DNA from: JANQHS01 sp965267505
Lineage (GTDB): Bacteria; Bacteroidota; Bacteroidia; Cytophagales; CCMP332
DNA length: 64,000 nt
Direction of reading: 5' to 3'
Assembly (NCBI GenBank): GCA_965267505.1
Contig: OZ254081.1
Span: 1,922,001 to 1,986,000 of the forward strand
The notes under the pieces: generated by a model
The model's database searches: none
Seen by the model: only the letters and a program-made list of their open reading frames with translations
Told to the model about the DNA's origin: nothing
Position numbers and translations under genes: made by a program
Shown: in pieces, positions 60,406-64,000 of the stretch
Layout of the letters: every line of letters begins with the position of its first letter
Numbering within the stretch: position 1 is the stretch's first letter

Positions 60406-61068
60406 TTGCTTTACCTGGTTCCAACACCGATCGGAAATCTTGGGGATATGAGCCCCAGAAGTATAGAGGTCTTAAGGAACTGTGAAAAAGTTTATGCAGA
60501 AGACACCAGGGTATCAGGAAAACTCTGGAATCATTTTGGAATAGAAACCCCTTTATCAAGTTTCCATGCTCATAATGAGCATAAACGCCTGGATTCAGTC
60601 ATCAAAGAATTGGAGGGGGGGGCTGAAATAGCCTTCATATCCGATGCAGGCACGCCGGCAATTTCCGATCCTGGATTTTTGTTGGTGCGAGCTTGCAAGG
60701 AAAAAGGAATAAAGGTCGATTGCCTTCCGGGACCTACTGCTTTTGTCCCAGCCCTTGTGGAGTCCGGGTTCCCCATAAATTCATTTGTCTTTGAGGGATT
60801 TCTTCCACAGAAAAAAGGAAGACAAAGCAAGATCATGGAGATTCTGGAAGAAAAGAGAACCGTGGTTTTGTATGAATCTCCTTATAGGATCATCAAGCTG
60901 CTTGAGCAATTGATCGACCTGGGAGTGGAGGAAAGGCCCATTTCTATTTCAAGGGAACTCAGCAAGAAGTTTGGAGAAACGGTTGGGGGAACTACGTCTG
61001 TATTATTGGGTCATTTCAGAAAGAAAGAGCCAAAAGGTGAATTTGTGGTGGTTTTAGGGCCGAGGTAA
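60406..61068 (+). CDS. rsmI: 16S rRNA (cytidine(1402)-2'-O)-methyltransferase
   Basis: Protein of 220 residues from TTG 60406 (MLYLVPTPIGNLGDMSPRS). The tetrapyrrole-methylase-like fold has LYLVPTPIGNLGDM, AEDTRVSG, FISDAGTPAISDPG and PGPTAFVPALVESG, all signature motifs of RsmI. It 2'-O-methylates C1402 of 16S rRNA. A run of eight G at 60614-60621 lies in its coding region. It is probably cotranscribed with glyS. Confidence 0.93.
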   Translation: MLYLVPTPIGNLGDMSPRSIEVLRNCEKVYAEDTRVSGKLWNHFGIETPLSSFHAHNEHKRLDSVIKELEGGAEIAFISDAGTPAISDPGFLLVRACKEKGIKVDCLPGPTAFVPALVESGFPINSFVFEGFLPQKKGRQSKIMEILEEKRTVVLYESPYRIIKLLEQLIDLGVEERPISISRELSKKFGETVGGTTSVLLGHFRKKEPKGEFVVVLGPR

Positions 61069-61075
61069 TTTCCAA

Positions 61076-63889
61076 TTAGTGCGCCTCAAGCCAATTCTTC
61101 CCGGTTCCTGTTCCTACCTCCAAAGGCACTTTTAATTTCATCGCTCCAGACATTAGCTCAACCACCTTTGGAACAAGAACTGATTCTTCCTTCTTGTCCA
61201 TATCAAATACCAATTCATCATGGACCTGAAGGATCATCTTTGACTTAAGTTTTTCTTTCTTCATCCAATCATGAATATTGATCATAGCTACTTTGATCAG
61301 ATCGGCTGCGCTTCCCTGGATGGGGGCATTGATTGCATTACGTTCCGCAAAACCTCTTTGAGTTTGATTTCTTGAATTGATCTCTCTTAGAGTTCTTCTC
61401 CTTCCAAGGATGGTTTCTACATATTCATTATCACGGGCCGTGGCAATGATGTCATCCATGTATTGCTTGATCTTAGGAAACTGCTTGAAATACTCTTCGA
61501 TCAAGGCACCGGCTTCCTTTCTTGGAATATTAAGCCTTTGGGAAAGACCAAAAGCAGAAATGCCATAGATGATCCCAAAGTTGGCCACCTTGGCTTTTCT
61601 TCTCATATCATCTGTTACATCATCGAGGCCTACATGGTTGATCTTGCTTGCGGTAATGGAGTGGATGTCCAGACCTTCCTCAAAAGATTTGATCATGGTC
61701 TCGTCTCCTGAAAAGTCTGCCATGATCCTTAATTCGATTTGAGAATAATCGGCAGAGAAGATCAGGTTGTTGTTGGAGGAGGGGATAAAAGCTTTTCTGA
61801 TCTCCCTTCCTTTTTGAGTCCGGATCGGAATATTCTGGAGGTTGGGATTGATGGAACTCAATCGGCCTGTTGCAGCCACGGTTTGATTGTATGATGTATG
61901 GATCCTTCCATCTCTCGTTGAGATCAGGTCCGGTAAAGCATCCACATAAGTGGATTTTAGTTTTTGTACCTCCCGAAAGTTCAAAATATCCCTAACGATT
62001 TCATGCTCTCCTTCCAATCGGGACAATATTTCCTCACCTGTGGCATACTGACCTGTTTTGGTCTTCTTTGGGTCCTTGAGGATCTTCATTTTATCAAAGA
62101 GGACCTCACCCATCTGCCTGGGGGAATTGATATTGAATTCTTCTCCGGCAGCATCGTGGATCTTCTTCTGAAGTGATCTTGCTTCGGATTCCAGATCCTT
62201 GCTCATTTCCTTCAAAGCATCGGTATCGATTACAACACCTGTATCTTCCATTTCGGCCAGGACATCAACCAGAGGAACTTCCACTTCTTCTAAAAGCTTC
62301 CGGATCTTATCGTCTCCCAAAAGAGGGTCCAGGGCTCTTTTAAGCTTTAGTGTAATGTCAGCATCTTCGGATGCATATTCTTTTATCTCCTTGAGAGGAA
62401 CATCTCGCATGCTACTTTGCTTACTTCCTTTTTTACCAATTAGTGTTTCAATTGAAACCGGTTGATAATTAAGGAACTTCTCAGATAAGAGATCCATATT
62501 ATGCCTGCCTTCGGGGTTGATGAGATAATGAGCCAACATGGTGTCGAATAAAGGACCCTTCACATGGATATTGTAATTCCGAAGCACCAGGATATCATAT
62601 TTTATATTCTGGCCGATCTTTAAAATGCCTTCCTTTTCCAAAACCTTTTTTAAGGGCTCCAGGATCTTTAATGCTTCTTTTCGGTCTTCAGGAATGGGAA
62701 TGTAGTAAGCCTCCTTTTCATAATATGAGAACGAGATGCCGACCAATTCTGCTTCAGAAGGATTGATGGAGGTAGTTTCCGTGTCAAAGGCGAATTCCTT
62801 TTGCAGGTCCAGGTATTTGGCTAATTCCTTGATTTCCTTTTCCGAGGTCATCGCCCGATAATCATGGGTAATGGTATTGATAGAGTCAAGACCTGTTGGT
62901 TCGGCCTCGGCGGCTTCCTCCGTACTCTCTTTTGCCTGATCGAACATACCCAATTGAGAGTCTTCTTTTTTGGCACTGGCACTGGTTTTTGAGGGAGTAG
63001 CCTGGCCGGAATCTCCTCCAAATACTCTTCTGGCTATGGTTCTGAACTCCAACTCCTCAAAGAGAGCTTTTAGTTTTTCTTTATCAGGCTCCGCCATCTT
63101 CAACTCATCGGCATTGAACTCAACCGGAGATTCCGTATCGATTCTGGCAAGTTTTTTTGAAAGGATCCCTAGCTCAGCATTATCCCTGATCTTTTCTCCA
63201 AGTTTTCCTTTGATCTCATCCCCATGGGCTATGATATTTTCAACGGTGTCGTATTCTGCAAGAAGTTTTTGGGCGGTTTTTTCCCCAACCCCTGGAATCC
63301 CGGGAATATTGTCAACGGAGTCTCCTTGAAGTCCAAGCATATCCACAACCTGGTCTATTCTTTTTATCTGCCATTTTTCCAGAACCTCCTTAGGTCCCAG
63401 GATGTCAACACCCTTACCCATAAAAGCTGGTTTATAGAGGAAAACATGATCCTTGACCAGCTGGCTATAATCCTTATCCGGGGTCATCATGTACACATCA
63501 AAATCTTCAGGGGCTTTCCAGGCGAGGGTACCGATCAAATCATCTGCTTCATATCCTTGAACTCCAAAAAGAGGAATGTTGAAGGCTTCAACAATCTTGA
63601 TTACATAAGGGATATTGAATTCCAGTTCTTCCGGTGGTTCGTCCCGATTTGCTTTGTACTCAGGGAACTCCTCGTGTCTGAAAGTGGGCCCTTTCATATC
63701 GATGGCCACCCCTAAATGACTGGGCTTTTGGTTTAGGATGATGTCCAGTAAAGAATTGGTGAAACCAAATGCAGCCCCGGTATTTTGTCCTTTGGAATTG
63801 ATCCTAGGGTTTTTGGAAAAGGCGAAATGTGCCCTGAAGATCAAGGCCATGGCATCAAGGAGGAAAAGCTTGTTTTTGGGTTCGGCCAT
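61076..63889 (-). CDS. polA: DNA polymerase I
   Basis: Protein of 937 residues with all three domains. The 5' nuclease is N-terminal (LLDAMALIFRAHFAF, GYEADDLIGTLA, GDSVDNIPGIPGVGEKTA). The 3'-5' proofreading domain has its Exo I motif intact (FAFDTETTSINP), unlike Thermus Taq, where it is degenerate. The family A polymerase has ADYSQIELRIMAD, the O-helix RRKAKVANFGIIYGIS and the second metal motif QVHDELVFD. It serves repair and Okazaki fragment maturation. Confidence 0.97.
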   Translation of the reverse strand: MAEPKNKLFLLDAMALIFRAHFAFSKNPRINSKGQNTGAAFGFTNSLLDIILNQKPSHLGVAIDMKGPTFRHEEFPEYKANRDEPPEELEFNIPYVIKIVEAFNIPLFGVQGYEADDLIGTLAWKAPEDFDVYMMTPDKDYSQLVKDHVFLYKPAFMGKGVDILGPKEVLEKWQIKRIDQVVDMLGLQGDSVDNIPGIPGVGEKTAQKLLAEYDTVENIIAHGDEIKGKLGEKIRDNAELGILSKKLARIDTESPVEFNADELKMAEPDKEKLKALFEELEFRTIARRVFGGDSGQATPSKTSASAKKEDSQLGMFDQAKESTEEAAEAEPTGLDSINTITHDYRAMTSEKEIKELAKYLDLQKEFAFDTETTSINPSEAELVGISFSYYEKEAYYIPIPEDRKEALKILEPLKKVLEKEGILKIGQNIKYDILVLRNYNIHVKGPLFDTMLAHYLINPEGRHNMDLLSEKFLNYQPVSIETLIGKKGSKQSSMRDVPLKEIKEYASEDADITLKLKRALDPLLGDDKIRKLLEEVEVPLVDVLAEMEDTGVVIDTDALKEMSKDLESEARSLQKKIHDAAGEEFNINSPRQMGEVLFDKMKILKDPKKTKTGQYATGEEILSRLEGEHEIVRDILNFREVQKLKSTYVDALPDLISTRDGRIHTSYNQTVAATGRLSSINPNLQNIPIRTQKGREIRKAFIPSSNNNLIFSADYSQIELRIMADFSGDETMIKSFEEGLDIHSITASKINHVGLDDVTDDMRRKAKVANFGIIYGISAFGLSQRLNIPRKEAGALIEEYFKQFPKIKQYMDDIIATARDNEYVETILGRRRTLREINSRNQTQRGFAERNAINAPIQGSAADLIKVAMINIHDWMKKEKLKSKMILQVHDELVFDMDKKEESVLVPKVVELMSGAMKLKVPLEVGTGTGKNWLEAH

Positions 63890-63947
63890 CTCAAAAAATA
63901 TAGTGGAGAGCTAAAATTAGTATTATTGGGACATTGGCCCCACAGCA

Positions 63948-64000
63948 TTGAAAGAAATAAAAGAACTAATCACTTCTTTAGGTTCCAATCGGATTTTCAG
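63948..64000 (+). CDS. Possible start of a gene running off the window
   Basis: A TTG at 63948 opens a frame reading (M)KEIKELITSLGSNRIF to the window end, and an imperfect -7 box TATTATTG (63921-63928) lies upstream. Only 17 codons are visible, too few to identify a family. It is divergent from polA. It could also be chance. Confidence 0.25.
   Translation, partial: MKEIKELITSLGSNRIF

Noticed and set aside
1..64000. CRISPR array, insertion sequence or rRNA
   Set aside because: No regularly spaced direct repeats, transposase-like frames or rRNA segments were seen on reading through; gene spacing leaves no gap over 300 bases to hold one.

Overview
The window reads as chromosomal DNA of a Bacteroidota bacterium, most likely a Cytophagales-type marine or soil organism (inference from gene content). 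Several genes and the single tRNA are preceded by the Bacteroidota -7 box TAnnTTTG. Shine-Dalgarno sequences are mostly absent. TTG or GTG starts are common inside tightly overlapping operons. Coding density is very high, no gap exceeds 300 bases, and I see no phage, insertion sequence, CRISPR array or rRNA.

Layout. 1-8.4 kb (minus): the N-terminal part of a GGGP synthase-like gene, two small membrane proteins, a Na/Pi cotransporter, a Rossmann/DUF2520 protein, and a cytochrome c maturation operon (ccmB-ccmC-ccmD-like-ccmE-ccmF) headed by an outer-membrane protein and a lipoprotein. 8.5-10.9 kb (plus): pheS, a 3-hydroxyacyl-CoA dehydrogenase and a Rieske-fold lipoprotein that has lost its histidine ligands. 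10.8-18.3 kb (minus): guaB, an SRPBCC protein, three consecutive parvulin/SurA-type periplasmic folding factors and a MoxR ATPase. 18.4-20 kb (plus): a DUF547 protein that runs, through an A AAA AAG heptamer at its stop codon, into a beta-barrel-like reading frame with no normal start. 20-25.3 kb: an AsmA-like protein, tRNA-Val(UAC), an AraC regulator, a dihydroflavonol-reductase-like SDR and DoxX.

25.3-31.7 kb (minus) holds the most unusual locus: eight overlapping genes for a type II secretion / type IV pilus-related machine. They encode a pseudopilin with an EF-hand loop, a short prepilin peptidase, a GspE ATPase, a secretin, PilN/GspL-like and PilO/GspM-like inner-membrane proteins, a lipoprotein and a GspC/PilP-like protein. 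No GspF is present.

31.9-47.3 kb: a royal-jelly/dopachrome-tautomerase-like protein (plus), then a long minus-strand run. In transcription order this is a glycosyltransferase, rfbC, wza, wzc, a CpsB-type phosphatase, an epimerase, a TPR protein, phosphosulfolactate synthase (ComA), a DUF368/PopT undecaprenyl-phosphate translocase, aroE, uvrB and an MsbA-like ABC exporter. 47.3-64 kb is mostly housekeeping: M14 peptidase, EamA exporter, dusB, CPBP protease, DUF2007, cdsA, Glu/Leu dehydrogenase, psd, free-methionine-(R)-sulfoxide reductase, a lipoprotein, ribD, prmC, an unknown protein, glycyl-tRNA synthetase, rsmI and polA.

The genes link mainly through the envelope: cytochrome c maturation, periplasmic folding, capsule export, lipid synthesis (cdsA, psd and possibly GGGPS and ComA) and a T2SS-like machine.
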